A DNA stretch of 64,000 nucleotides from Ophiura sarsii (taxonomy: Eukaryota > Echinodermata > Ophiuroidea > Amphilepidida > Ophiuridae), in assembly GCA_035610835.1 (NCBI GenBank), contig CM069443.1:88286690-88350689 (forward strand). The letters are read 5' to 3'. Below, in pieces: positions 51,882-63,519 of this stretch (position 1 is its first letter; every line of letters begins with the position of its first letter). The position numbers and the translations under genes were made by a program. The notes below the pieces were generated by a model. That model was not told where the DNA came from, did no database searches, and saw only the letters and a program-made list of their open reading frames with translations.

Positions 51882-52512
51882 TATACACCAGATCGCACCA
51901 AATGAGTTCGAAAATTGAAGAAAAAAATGACCCTGTCCGCGCTAGTGCGTAGCGCGGTGCTGTGCAGTGCTTTACCACTTTGCAAATATTCAAATAATGG
52001 CCCCCTTAAAAATTCCTAGATCCGCCCCTGGCTGAGGGAAAGATCTTAAAAATGTTAATGTTCAATCTAATAGAGTGAGATTTCAGTCCGATTTATTGAA
52101 ATTTCACTATAGATTGAATATTTTCAATCTTTTCAAGATCTTTCCCTCCGTACAGTCTTTAAGATTGACTTTTCAATCTTTTGATGGAAGAGAGTATCAT
52201 TTTAGTGATTAGGGCAAAGGTTAACATTTTCTTAAATTCCTTGTATGGGTCAAATTCTCAAAATGCCCCGGTTTGAATGAGAAGGTCTCAAATTGTTCCG
52301 ATGGATATGACGAGATATAAAAAGAACAGTTCCATATCTACAAGTTAAACGTCTATCAGTTTTGTGTGGTCAGCTCACATAGCCATAAGCTTCAGTGATT
52401 TCTGAATTGAATTGGGGAGACGCTGACCATGCAGATATAGCATTTTTATATTTTAAAGGCATTTTTTATTTTTTTTATTTTTTACAACAGTCACCTGGCC
52501 CAAGGACTACAT
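51603..52512 (+). repeat. 0.91-kb duplication, copy 1
   Basis: It is nearly identical to 53595-54505; the differences noticed are single-base indels. The left boundary lies inside the mariner-like element. It also includes the palindromic GGGAAAGATCTTAAAA / GATCTTTCCC segment at 52026-52147. Confidence 0.92.
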
Positions 52513-52733
52513 ACACTATCCTGATTAACGATGGGATTAAATGAAGGCGTGTGTGATGTGGACCATAGCTCTCCAAAGTTGAAATATTCCGCGTTGACGG
52601 CATTGAAACTCCCCGTGAATCCGCCGCACTCTACGCTCCAATTTTCGCCATTTTCGTCGTCTTCATGGGGTTGGTGCGCCTCTGCATGCTCATCGAATCC
52701 GAAGTGTTTGCAGTCTCTCTCCTCGTCGGTCCG
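52491..52733 (-). other. Unrecognised acidic open frame
   Basis: The minus strand has 80 open codons with no start ATG. It includes DEHAEAHQPHEDDENGENWS and then ECGGFTGSFNAVNAEYFNFG. GC content is higher than around it. It could be an exon with an unknown acceptor, part of a retroelement, or chance. Confidence 0.15.
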
Positions 52734-53594
52734 TCAGCTTGCGGATGCACACCCAGTGCCAACCACCTGTGTCCATTTATTATGGAAACCTATACACAAA
52801 ATAATAGCATCAGGTATATTAATAATAGGCCTACATTAAGACCTATTTCAAAACAGTTTAGGTTCAATTTCACATGGGCAAGCGGGACTATACGTGAAAT
52901 GGTATGGCACCAATAATATGTCATAAAAAGCCTTGAATATGACAAGACTATGCGTTCCTGTTTTGGGGACTTCTACCAAAATCGTACATGGATGTGCCTC
53001 CCAGACTTTATGTCAGGCCTTTTTTATGGGGGGGGGGGGGGGGCGGTCAATAAACCTATCTGACAAAGTACACCCTTCTATATACCATCAAAGAATTAAG
53101 GGGGCATTAATATACCAAAATCCTTTCTGATTACCACACATCGATAAACCAAATTCTATGAAAAGTCACCCCAAAAGGCAGGCACATACAGAAAAGGTAT
53201 ACCACTATATAGTGAGTAACCCTTCCCCTCCTCTTCCCCCTCCCCCACCCTAACTCCCCCTACTCTCAAGTTTTGGGACGCGACGGCAGTGTAAGGGGCA
53301 ACCTTTAGTGTTAATATTTGGTAAAAATGTGCTATTTTCGTTGGCAAATCAGTAACATTTTGCCTTAACCCCTCCCGTTAAAATAGATCTAGGGACGCCC
53401 CTGCCCCCCCCCCCCCTTCCCCATACACTTCTCCGAATAAATGGAGGTGTTTTTTTAAAACTGATAGGCTTAGCAACCGGAGTTATGGGAAGTTTTGTTT
53501 AATTACTTGTTCTTGATTATCATAAGAGGATCACTTATTTATTGAATTAGCGTATTTTCAACCATAACTAATGGGGAGTGGCACCTCGTTAATC
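52513..53594. other. Spacer between the two 0.91-kb copies
   Basis: It contains a G run near 53030-53044, C-rich stretches at 53220-53265 and 53403-53420, and no confident gene. Confidence 0.4.
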
Positions 53595-54505
53595 AACACG
53601 TTAATCCATGTCATTTTGTAGAGAAGTATTGATTTCATGTATGTGCTGTCTGAATCACTCAATATGAGCAAACTTGGATGGAAGTGTTCCCAGACTAATG
53701 TTACGTAATTGCTCATTTCTCTAGAATTACTGAACCGAATCACATCCGGTTTTCTTTAAAGTATAGCAAACTATTTTGCCTTTATTTTGTTGTTTGAGTT
53801 GTTCTATTCTGACACTTATTCAGAAAGTTACAATCCTCTAAAGGTGCGTTGTAATTTTTTCTGAGACACCCTGTATACACCAGATCGCACCAAATGAGTT
53901 CGAAAATTGAAGAAAAAAATGACCCTGTCCGCGCTAGTGCGTAGCGCGGTGCTGTGCAGTGCTTTACCACTTTGCAAATATTCAAATAATGGCCCCCTTA
54001 AAAATTCCTAGATCCGCCCCTGGCTGAGGGAAAGATCTTAAAAATGTTAATGTTCAATCTAATAGAGTGAGATTTCAGTCCGATTTATTGAAATTTCACT
54101 ATAGATTGAATATTTTCAATCTTTTCAAGATCTTTCCCTCCGTACAGTCTTTAAGATTGACTTTTCAATCTTTTGATGGAAGAGAGTATCATTTTAGTGA
54201 TTAGGGCAAAGGTTAACATTTTCTTAAATTCCTTGTATGGGTCAAATTCTCAAAATGCCCCGGTTTTGAATGAGAAGGTCTCAAATTGTTCCGATGGATA
54301 TGACGAGATATAAAAAGAACAGTTCCATATCTACAAGTTAAACGTCTATCAGTTTTGTGTGGTCAGCTCACATAGCCATAAGCTTCAGTGATTTCTGATT
54401 GAATTGGGGAGACGCTGACCATGCAGATATAGCATTTTTATATTTTAAAGGCATTTTTTATTTTTTTTTATTTTTTACAACAGTCACCTGGCCCAAGGAC
54501 TACAT
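53595..54505 (+). repeat. 0.91-kb duplication, copy 2
   Basis: It carries the last 280 bases of the mariner-like element, including its right terminus and TA, but not the left part. Confidence 0.92.
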
Positions 54506-55670
54506 TAAGGAAATTGATATTGTGCTGAATGTACTCGAAATGTATTGGGAATAGTTACCTTGAATCCTTTTGAACATTTTGTGATCATTTTAATGATATT
54601 TCCATGTTGTTATAATTATTTATGAGTGGAATTTGTCATGTAAGGATACCTGCTATCTACTGAAGATAGCAAAATTAACATAGCAATATTACATTTTGTG
54701 AGGACAGCTACAATCCTTTTTAAAAGAAATACTTGTCAGGACAGCGTTCATCCTTTTTAAAGAAATTCTTGTTGTATTGAATGTCTAGGTGTGTTTTTAC
54801 TGACAGGGGTAGGGTACATGCACTGTGTTGTTGTACAAAAATAATCAAAATAGATTCCAAAATGATAACGTTGGTGACTTTCCCCACCAATGTTCAAATT
54901 TGATGAATTGATCTACAAAATAACAGCAGATGTACACTTAATCAGGTCAGACTTTGTTTATCATTTAACTTACCTGTTAAATGGTTTTGCCTCCAGAATG
55001 CAGGCATTATACACAACACCTTCATGGATGTGACCCTCACATCTTAAAATAGTTTTACAACTTGAGCTTAACTTAGTAACACAACATAAGCTTAAGCCTA
55101 CTCCATCCATCATCAATGCATGGAATAATAAAAAAATAAAAAAAATAAAAAAATAAGCTTACTTCATAGATATTTCAAATGTGGCCAAATTTTACTCAAG
55201 GCTTCATAGTAAGTTACTTTTATGCTCCGTATCACCCCCCACCCCCCCCCCCCCCCCCATGTACCCCATTAAAGTGCTTACTTGACATTTGTTACCCAAG
55301 TGGTGCACCTTAAAACTGTGCAGGACTGCTGAATTTGATCCGACATTGTCCGGTCAGATGAGATGAAAGGCAGCGGTTTGTTTAAAAAACATCCTTTTCT
55401 CTCTAAATAGCATAGAATTACAGTTTCCAATAGGCTTACTTACAAAACACGTCAAAATAGGTCAAATTAAGGCAACAATTGGATCGAAACAATCTCATTC
55501 TGGTCGAAAAATCCTTGTTTTACAATATTTGTCTCGAATAAAATTCAAAACAGCTGATATCTTACCTAATTTTACTTAATAATGGGGTCAAGGGTCAAAT
55601 ATGGCCGAATTCCCTTAAGGGGTCACACTACTAAATAGAGCTCCATAGGGATGTGTACAAAAACACTGAT
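54506..55670. other. Unannotated DNA before the gap
   Basis: No gene is recognised. There is an A/AT-rich run at 55128-55155 and a C run at about 55236-55258. Confidence 0.4.
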
Positions 55671-55770
55671 NNNNNNNNNNNNNNNNNNNNNNNNNNNNNN
55701 NNNNNNNNNNNNNNNNNNNNNNNNNNNNNNNNNNNNNNNNNNNNNNNNNNNNNNNNNNNNNNNNNNNNNN
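55671..55770. other. Assembly gap (100 N)
   Basis: Exactly 100 N bases, the conventional size for a gap of unknown length. Confidence 0.99.
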
Positions 55771-55800
55771 AGATGTGTTGGAGACTGCGCCCTCAATTGT

Positions 55801-57195
55801 GCTCCAAAATGGATTGATTTTTTTTCTTATGGCACATTAAAGATTGCTAAAGATCCAGGCGCGTACGCAGGGGGGGTGTTTTGGGTGTGAAACACCCCCC
55901 TTGGGTCTGCCCTAAAAAAAATAAAAAGGGGAAAGGAGAGGAAAAGAGAAGGAAAAGGAGAAGGAAAAAGAGAAGGGGAGAGCGGAGACAGGGGGAGAGG
56001 CAGTAGCGTAACCTGAGGGGGGTCGAGATCGCCCCTCCAGTAATGACTGTATGTCGGTTGAGATTGGCATTGGCAACATTTTCGCGCGCTACGCGCGCAT
56101 ATATGTCCCAAAAATGGAATATTTTGGGAGAGGGAGTAGAAGCTTGTTTAAACCAGAAATGTACCTCAATCGTAGCACAAATAAATGTAAAGTCGAAAAT
56201 GTTCGGTTCACTTTTCTTCCCCCCCCCCCCCTGAAAAACCTATTAGCCACTGGGGAGAGGGAAAGAAAGCCTTGTTGAACTGTCAATTTTGGGAACGGGA
56301 GGGAAAGAGTAAGGGAAAAGACTAGTACCGATGCGTGGTGTAACAAATACCAGACGCACGTTACCGGCCGCTCAATATAACTTTGTACCCGATGCGCCAG
56401 TTTTCAGGCGGCGCCGTATATATAGCATGCTTAAAAAAGGGGTTTGTTTACATTGCTATAAGACGACTGGCGAACTAGACAAAGTGGGGGTAAAGTTCCA
56501 ACGTCGCGTTTTTCTCAACAATTGAGGGCTTTTATCAGCACGTGTGTGTGAACCGTGGGAATGTTAAGGCGAGGGGAACCCCCGGGGGAACCCTAGCTGT
56601 CCTCCTCCCTGTTTGTACCCCTCAGTCAGTGGCGTATCCAGGGGTGCAGCAGGCCATGCCCCCATTGAAAAAACAGTTTTAAAAAAGGAGAAAGAGGATA
56701 AGAAGGAGGAGGAGGAAGGGTATGGACATATGCGGCGCAAATGGGGTGGTGGGGGGGTACGGGGTCACGTCCCCATAATTTTAATGTGAGGGACGTTAAA
56801 AACCGTTATACTAGACCTTTTTAGTGTTAAATATGCCAATTTTTGCGCGCTTTGCACGTACTTAGTTTTAATGTTTCAATATTCAAGCTTAACAAGAGGG
56901 CTTCAGGAACATTTTTTCTGGACCATTTTAGTTCAAAAACTGGGTTTTTTTTGCTCGATTCGCGCTCACTTTTTCAACAGGTTTCAACATTATAATGGGT
57001 CTCAAAACACACCAAATAGTCTAAATATTATGTTTGGACGTTAAAAACGTCATACTTGGAACATGTAAGTGTTAGAAATGTAAATGTTTGCGTACATCGC
57101 GCGCATTAGTTTGAATGTTGCATTATTCAAGCTTAACAAGATGGCATTGTAGGACAATTTCCCATGACCATTTTAGTTCAAAAACTGAAAAAGTT
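55801..57195 (+). repeat. 1395-bp duplication with the left half of a hAT-like element, copy 1
   Basis: It appears identical to 59980-61374, including 54 bases of flank and the TAAAGATC before the element's start at 55856. The 31 bases after the gap (55771-55800) match 58105-58134. Confidence 0.93.
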
Positions 57196-57604
57196 AACAG
57201 GTGCATGGACAAGCTTGGTTAGGTGTTTGATGGAATGCCCCCCCCCCTCCCCCTCCCCAAGAAAATGTGTAGATCTGATAATTAATCTGATCTACCTGTT
57301 GTAAGTCTAATCTAAATCCAGATCAAAGATTAAAAAGATAAATAAATATACACTTAACCCTCAAATGCTAAGTAGTTTCTGTTAAACTTGTACAAGATTA
57401 CGCTACCAGACAATCTGTCAATCATTGGCTGTCAATCACTTAGTTCATTGGCGATAACGCTGTAAAAACTGTGCACAGTAGTACTGTGCCATACAACCTC
57501 AGTGAGTGAGGGGTTAGTTAAAATCAAAATCAAATGTACATTTTATCAAATTTCAGAAGATCATTCAGAATTAATAAGATATTGTTAAAAACATAATCTT
57601 TGTA

Positions 57605-57896
57605 GTTGGTAATTTCCAAACAGGATCATTTCTTTTTTCAACCGAATATTTGTGTCCAGATTGCTATTAATCCAGTTTTGAACGTCTTTCCAGTACTTTA
57701 TAGTAAATTCACATTCCCACAAGAGATGAACAAAGTTTTCGTCGACTTCATTACAAAAGGAACATTTTGGATTGATCGATTTACCATTTTAACTAAAAGG
57801 GTATTTGTACAAAGGCGAAATTGGAACCAACAAAGTTTAACTTCCTGACTACATTTCCAGTTATTTATACGGACAAATATTCTGACAAAATACACT
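57605..57896 (-). pseudogene. LINE (Tx1/L1-like) ORF2 C-terminal relic, 3' part
   Basis: Minus-strand frames give FRLCTNTLLVKMVNRSIQ and, in another frame, CSFCNEVDENFVHLLWECE followed by YWKDVQNWINSNLD and EMILFG. The C-x-x-C ... H-L-x-W-x-C motif is typical after the reverse transcriptase of L1/Tx1 elements. At least one frameshift separates the parts. A Harbinger-like insertion follows at 57897. Confidence 0.8.
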
Positions 57897-58816
57897 GGGG
57901 CCGTATTCTTGTACGTAGTTAAACACGATTTTAAGCTAAACACGCGTCTAACTTTGACTTTAGACACAGCGTTTAACTAAACGCAATTCTCGTACATTTG
58001 TTTAACTTAAACACGCGTCTAACTTACCGAAACTTGTCTAACTTTAAACATGGGTATGGGGTAGTTTAATCCCTGGTTTAATGCGTGTTTAAAGGGGCAC
58101 TAAGAGATGTGTTGGAGACTGCGCCCTCAATTGTGATAAAAACTGGGATTAGTATATTTTTATAATTGTATTACATGTATGAACTTACACCTATAAGGAT
58201 TAAGAAAAATCAGCCCTCATTGTACAAGAAAACGTCGATTCAAAAATGCTCGTACAGTCGCGACGAGCATTTTACGTCCGACAGTATTCCCCTGCAGTAC
58301 GCATGATACATAACGCGAACCATTATTTGCATAGAGGGCGTTTTTTAATAAATAGCGATGATATTGTTTTAATCAAGTTTTGCTGTGTTTTTGTTAGTAG
58401 AAACAACAATAATGGCAATTTTTAATGTTCATCTTGAATTCTGAATTAAATGTTTAAACATTTAAAATTTTCAACACCACTTAATGTCCCTTTAACTAAA
58501 CTCGCGCACCAACTGTATGCCTTGAATGATCATTCATCCGTGCCCGGTGCAAGCTGACGTGCGGATCGCGTAGTCTTTAAAAGTACCGTGTATTTAAGGC
58601 ATTCGGTCGATTTTTATTGTACTCCATTAGGGCCACAATGAATTAAATACCTGTATACAATCAACGCGGGACCACTCTGAGAACGAGATTTGCAGAGTTT
58701 AAAATCGTGTTTTGTTAAACACGTCATTTAAAGGATAAACTCACGTTTAAGTTAGACACACGTTTAGTTAAACACGGTTTTAAGCTAAAATCGTGTTTAG
58801 TACGAGAATACGGCCG
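57897..58816. mobile_element. Harbinger-like inverted-repeat element in the LINE relic
   Basis: The ends are GGGGCCGTATTCTTGTAC and, inverted, CGGCCGTATTCTCGTAC, each followed by TTAAACACGATTTTA-like and AACACGCGTCTAA-like repeats. ACT flanks both sides (57894-57896, 58817-58819). A second MITE lies inside. Confidence 0.65.
58093..58491. mobile_element. TTAA-flanked MITE, second copy of the family
   Basis: The termini AGGGGCACTAAGAGATGT and, inverted, AGGGACATTAAGTG lie between TTAA at 58089-58092 and 58492-58495. They match the element at 73-430. It carries the word GCGCCCTCAATTG like the first copy. Confidence 0.7.
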
Positions 58817-58819
58817 ACT

Positions 58820-59010
58820 GTCTCTGTATATAAATTTACCTGTTTATATACAAAATAAATCTAAATAACATTTGTTCATACATGAATGCACCCCTTGGTA
58901 AATATAATTTGTATCACCACATGTATATTTGAATTGTTTTATGATGTATGTGATTTTTTGGAAGGAGCTGATTTATCACTTAGTAGCCCTGCGAGAGAGC
59001 CACAGATTAA
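58820..59010 (-). pseudogene. LINE relic, 5' continuation
   Basis: The minus strand reads YKLYLPRGAFMYEQM preceded by an in-frame stop. It is separated from 57605-57896 only by the Harbinger-like element, so both are one old insertion. Confidence 0.5.
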
Positions 59011-59554
59011 GTAGGAGACCATATCCCAGTCAGCTCTGGAACAAGAGCCCGTTTCACTTGAAGGCACTAACAATTGACGGGGGTGCGTCACCGTGGTAAT
59101 GTGTACCCGTCAATTTGTGCAATCATTGCATTTTAACCCTAAATATTTGCGTACAAATTAGCATCTTAAAAAACTGAGGGCAGTCTAGGTACCAGAATTC
59201 CTTGCCGCAGCTAGTCCAATGATTTTCTCTCGCCTTTGACCCCAACATGTCGCAATACAGGGTGTCTCAAAAAAGTGCACCAGGAGTTAGAAAATTAATT
59301 AAAAAACATCCCATGTATTTTTGTTTTATAAAACCAGACTGTTGGAAAGCCCTATTAGTCCTCTATCAAATGCACTTTATCCATTTGAATTTCACCACCG
59401 AGATATGATCAATTCAGTAGCAAGAGTGCGAATCCCACTCTGGCCACTTTTGAACAAGAAATTCAACTGAAAAAATGCCTTTGTGATTTCGATGATGATT
59501 TTAGTATAATGTCAATGTATTTTTTAAAATACTGTCTAAAATTCAAATGTTGTA

Positions 59555-59709
59555 TGGGAAAAAGTAAAAGTAAAGACTCGCGCCGAACAAACCTCGCGTG
59601 CGGAGTGCCCATCTCTCTTTCATTAGCGTTTAGGCCAGACTCCCCCATGTGATTTTTTACTGTAGGGGGTTCGCCACTCCTCCCGCACAGCGAGTCTGTT
59701 TTACTTCCC
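59555..59709. repeat. Small inverted repeat inside the mariner-like element
   Basis: AAAGTAAAGACTCGC pairs with GCGAGTCTGTTTTACTT about 140 bases on. It is absent from the related segment at 31010, so it is probably a later MITE insertion. Confidence 0.5.
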
Positions 59710-60034
59710 AACATGAATTAATGCAGGTACCCAATTATACACCTGGGTGAAGTGTGGCAAGTGTGTTAAAGTGTATATCATGGATAATATGGATAAAAAT
59801 ATGTTTATGTTCAAATTCAACTAACTACCAACATTTAGTAGATAGATTATGATTGATTTTGTTGATTATGTTCAACTACACACAGAATTATGATTCTAAT
59901 AAAAGTGCTCTCTTCACACAAAAAGTGGCCAAAGGTGTATTTGAACATGCCCGAGTAGATTTGTAATTTGATAACGGAAGCTCCAAAATGGATTGATTTT
60001 TTTTCTTATGGCACATTAAAGATTGCTAAAGATC

Positions 60035-62667
60035 CAGGCGCGTACGCAGGGGGGGTGTTTTGGGTGTGAAACACCCCCCTTGGGTCTGCCCTAAAAAAAA
60101 TAAAAAGGGGAAAGGAGAGGAAAAGAGAAGGAAAAGGAGAAGGAAAAAGAGAAGGGGAGAGCGGAGACAGGGGGAGAGGCAGTAGCGTAACCTGAGGGGG
60201 GTCGAGATCGCCCCTCCAGTAATGACTGTATGTCGGTTGAGATTGGCATTGGCAACATTTTCGCGCGCTACGCGCGCATATATGTCCCAAAAATGGAATA
60301 TTTTGGGAGAGGGAGTAGAAGCTTGTTTAAACCAGAAATGTACCTCAATCGTAGCACAAATAAATGTAAAGTCGAAAATGTTCGGTTCACTTTTCTTCCC
60401 CCCCCCCCCCTGAAAAACCTATTAGCCACTGGGGAGAGGGAAAGAAAGCCTTGTTGAACTGTCAATTTTGGGAACGGGAGGGAAAGAGTAAGGGAAAAGA
60501 CTAGTACCGATGCGTGGTGTAACAAATACCAGACGCACGTTACCGGCCGCTCAATATAACTTTGTACCCGATGCGCCAGTTTTCAGGCGGCGCCGTATAT
60601 ATAGCATGCTTAAAAAAGGGGTTTGTTTACATTGCTATAAGACGACTGGCGAACTAGACAAAGTGGGGGTAAAGTTCCAACGTCGCGTTTTTCTCAACAA
60701 TTGAGGGCTTTTATCAGCACGTGTGTGTGAACCGTGGGAATGTTAAGGCGAGGGGAACCCCCGGGGGAACCCTAGCTGTCCTCCTCCCTGTTTGTACCCC
60801 TCAGTCAGTGGCGTATCCAGGGGTGCAGCAGGCCATGCCCCCATTGAAAAAACAGTTTTAAAAAAGGAGAAAGAGGATAAGAAGGAGGAGGAGGAAGGGT
60901 ATGGACATATGCGGCGCAAATGGGGTGGTGGGGGGGTACGGGGTCACGTCCCCATAATTTTAATGTGAGGGACGTTAAAAACCGTTATACTAGACCTTTT
61001 TAGTGTTAAATATGCCAATTTTTGCGCGCTTTGCACGTACTTAGTTTTAATGTTTCAATATTCAAGCTTAACAAGAGGGCTTCAGGAACATTTTTTCTGG
61101 ACCATTTTAGTTCAAAAACTGGGTTTTTTTTGCTCGATTCGCGCTCACTTTTTCAACAGGTTTCAACATTATAATGGGTCTCAAAACACACCAAATAGTC
61201 TAAATATTATGTTTGGACGTTAAAAACGTCATACTTGGAACATGTAAGTGTTAGAAATGTAAATGTTTGCGTACATCGCGCGCATTAGTTTGAATGTTGC
61301 ATTATTCAAGCTTAACAAGATGGCATTGTAGGACAATTTCCCATGACCATTTTAGTTCAAAAACTGAAAAAGTTTGCGCGCCCCGCGCGCATATTTTCTA
61401 CAGGTTTTAACATTATAATGGCCCTCAAACCATGCCAAATATTCTAAATATTATGTTGGACCAATTTAAGTGTTAGAAATATCAATTTTTACGTACATTA
61501 GTTTCAATGTTTCATTATCCAAGCTTGACAAGATGGCTTCAGGACGGTTTTACATGACCATTTTAGTTCAAGAAGTTACAAATTTTGCGCGCTCCGCGCG
61601 AATATTTTATGCAGGTTTTAACATTATATTGGCCCTCAGACCCACCAAATATTCTAAATGTGGGAGACGTTAAAACATCATACTGGACCAAAGTTTTAAT
61701 GCAAAAACCACACCAAAAATGCTAAATACTAGGTGGGGGACGTTATTATCATACTGGACCATAGTGTTCAAAATACAATTTTGTGCGCTTTGCGCGTATT
61801 AATTTATATTTGTTTGATTATTTAAGCTTAACAAGGTGGCTTCAGGACAGTTTTCCATGACCAATTTTAATTCAAAAACTCAAAAAATGTGTGCGCTCCG
61901 CGCGAATAAAGGTTTTAACATTATTATGACCCTCAAACCACACCAAAAATTCTAAATATTATGTGGGGGACGTTATTATCATACTGGACTAATGGTTAGA
62001 AATGCATTTTTTTCTTCAATATTTCATTTTTTAAGCTTAACAAGATGGCTTCAGGACAGTTTTTCATTACCCTTTTAGTTCAAAAACTCCAAATGTTTTC
62101 ATTGCCCTCAGTGAGGGTTACAAACAGGCGGGGACATAGGGTTCAAAGGGTTAACCACGTATTTAAACACGCCCTCCACGCCGGGGTGAAAAGAAAAATA
62201 AGAGAATAGGAAGGGAAAAGACAGGATAAAAATGAAAAGAGAGAAAAATAGATAAACTAAAAGAAACTAAATTGACAGGATTATTAGGCGTCGATGCTTT
62301 TTCTGTCCGTCTGTTAAACTTGAAAGGGAGAATAACACGTGTCATGTGACACACATTGAACCAATGAGTACGCCGGTAAAACCAATGTCTGAGGATAAAG
62401 TTACGGTACTGTATAATGATGTTTTTAGGGTTGAAACTCAGTCAAAAGTATTAAGATTTGGTGTTAACACATGAGTTACTGGTGAGAAATTGCGACGTTG
62501 AACTAAGAATAAACCTGCAATAAGTGTTCAAAAATATGCAAGGAAATGCGTTCTTTTCAACCGTGAATTTCAAAAAACTTCTGGCGTCGATAGTTAAATC
62601 ATTTTATCAATATTTTTTCTTCTTCTTCAAAAACACCCCCCTTCACAAAATCCTGCGTACGCGCCTG
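60035..62667. mobile_element. 2.63-kb non-autonomous hAT-like element
   Basis: The termini are CAGGCGCGTACGCAGG and the inverse. A perfect 8-bp duplication TAAAGATC lies at 60027-60034 and 62668-62675. The interior from about 60961 to 62100 is a degenerate tandem repeat of roughly 200-270 bp, each with CAAGCTTAACAAGATGG, a GCGCGC palindromic word and GGGGGACGTTA. It has no transposase. Confidence 0.85.
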
Positions 62668-62923
62668 TAAAGATCATTATTAGTATTTCGCGAGAAAAAA
62701 AAATCATGGCCAAAAAAAAAATCATGTTTCACATGGTGCACTTTTTTTGAGACACCCTGTACAGGTCAAAATTACACATTTTAGAGCATATATACTGTGA
62801 TGAGACTACCATTTTCTAGGCGTGTTTACAACCATTTTAATGAATTTTTAGGGTAAGTGTGACAATTGTTAAGTTAAATACAATGTATAAGCCTTGTAGA
62901 ATTATACAGATGAATCTTTTAAT

Positions 62924-63236
62924 ATTAGGCCAACAAAAAAAAAAGTTTGTTTGCCCAAACATGACCGACCCATAAAATCTCAAAAACCCTTGCTTTTTGT
63001 TTGCTCTTTTTTAAAAGATATTTCTTATAGTGAAAAATGTATGTTTTAAATTTTAAAAATATACAAACTGTCCTAGACTTCATTTATACCCATATCCTCC
63101 CTTGTAAACACCAAGGAGGTGAGAATTCAAGATTCTAGCAAAAACGGGAGATTGTCTGAGTGTTTGTACTACGGGTATTAATCGACTGACCGACCCACTT
63201 CTTTTTTCTTGTTTGGGCAAACAAACCCTTTTTTGC
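62924..63236. mobile_element. Relative of the GGTCGG MITE family
   Basis: TTAGGCCAACAAAAAAAAAA then GTTTGTTTGCCCAAACA at the left is inverted at about 63208-63236 (TGTTTGGGCAAACAAAC). GACCGACCCA occurs near both ends in the same orientation. Confidence 0.6.
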
Positions 63237-63410
63237 CTTGTCTCAGAGATAAGAGACTTATCTTTTGGTTGAAAATCGGCAAAATGTCCCAAGCCCGCTC
63301 TCTATGAAATATTGAAACGTAGTCCTGTTCCCAAATCTCGCCCTCTATAGAAATATCAAATTTATTTGTCACCCATCGGAAGACGGACTCCCATCCCATG
63401 ATGCGTTATG

Positions 63411-63519
63411 TATAAAAATTGAAGGCAGTACGTCACTAAATAGCACCCCCTCAAGCGGAATGCGCTTCTGTTCCGGAGCAGACTGCCTACTATACTACAC
63501 TGTCAATACCATCAATATG
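63411..63519 (+). promoter_or_regulatory. Possible core promoter and first exon ending in ATG
   Basis: TATAAAAATT at 63411 stands about 105 bases before an ATG (63517-63519) followed at once by GTGAGA, a good donor. A short 5'UTR with the start codon at the exon end is common in ribosomal-protein-type genes. The downstream exons would lie outside the window. Confidence 0.25.

Larger units (their letters stand above)
59258..62759. mobile_element. Mariner-like element hosting a nested hAT-like element
   Basis: The termini CAGGGTGTCTCAAAAAAGTG then CACC and the inverse are flanked by TA (59256-59257, 62760-62761). Without the insertion it is about 870 bp. The terminal word is shared with 50811-51881, while the interior relates to 31010-31360. 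Confidence 0.8.

Noticed and set aside
51603..54505. LTR retrotransposon with 0.9-kb LTRs
   Set aside because: The direct repeats do not start TG or end CA, the left edge lies inside a mariner-like element, and no gag or pol sequence lies between them.
55827..56346. Small minus- and plus-strand frames repeated at 60006-60525
   Set aside because: They lie in a duplicated non-autonomous hAT-like element in low-complexity purine-rich DNA and have no known domain.
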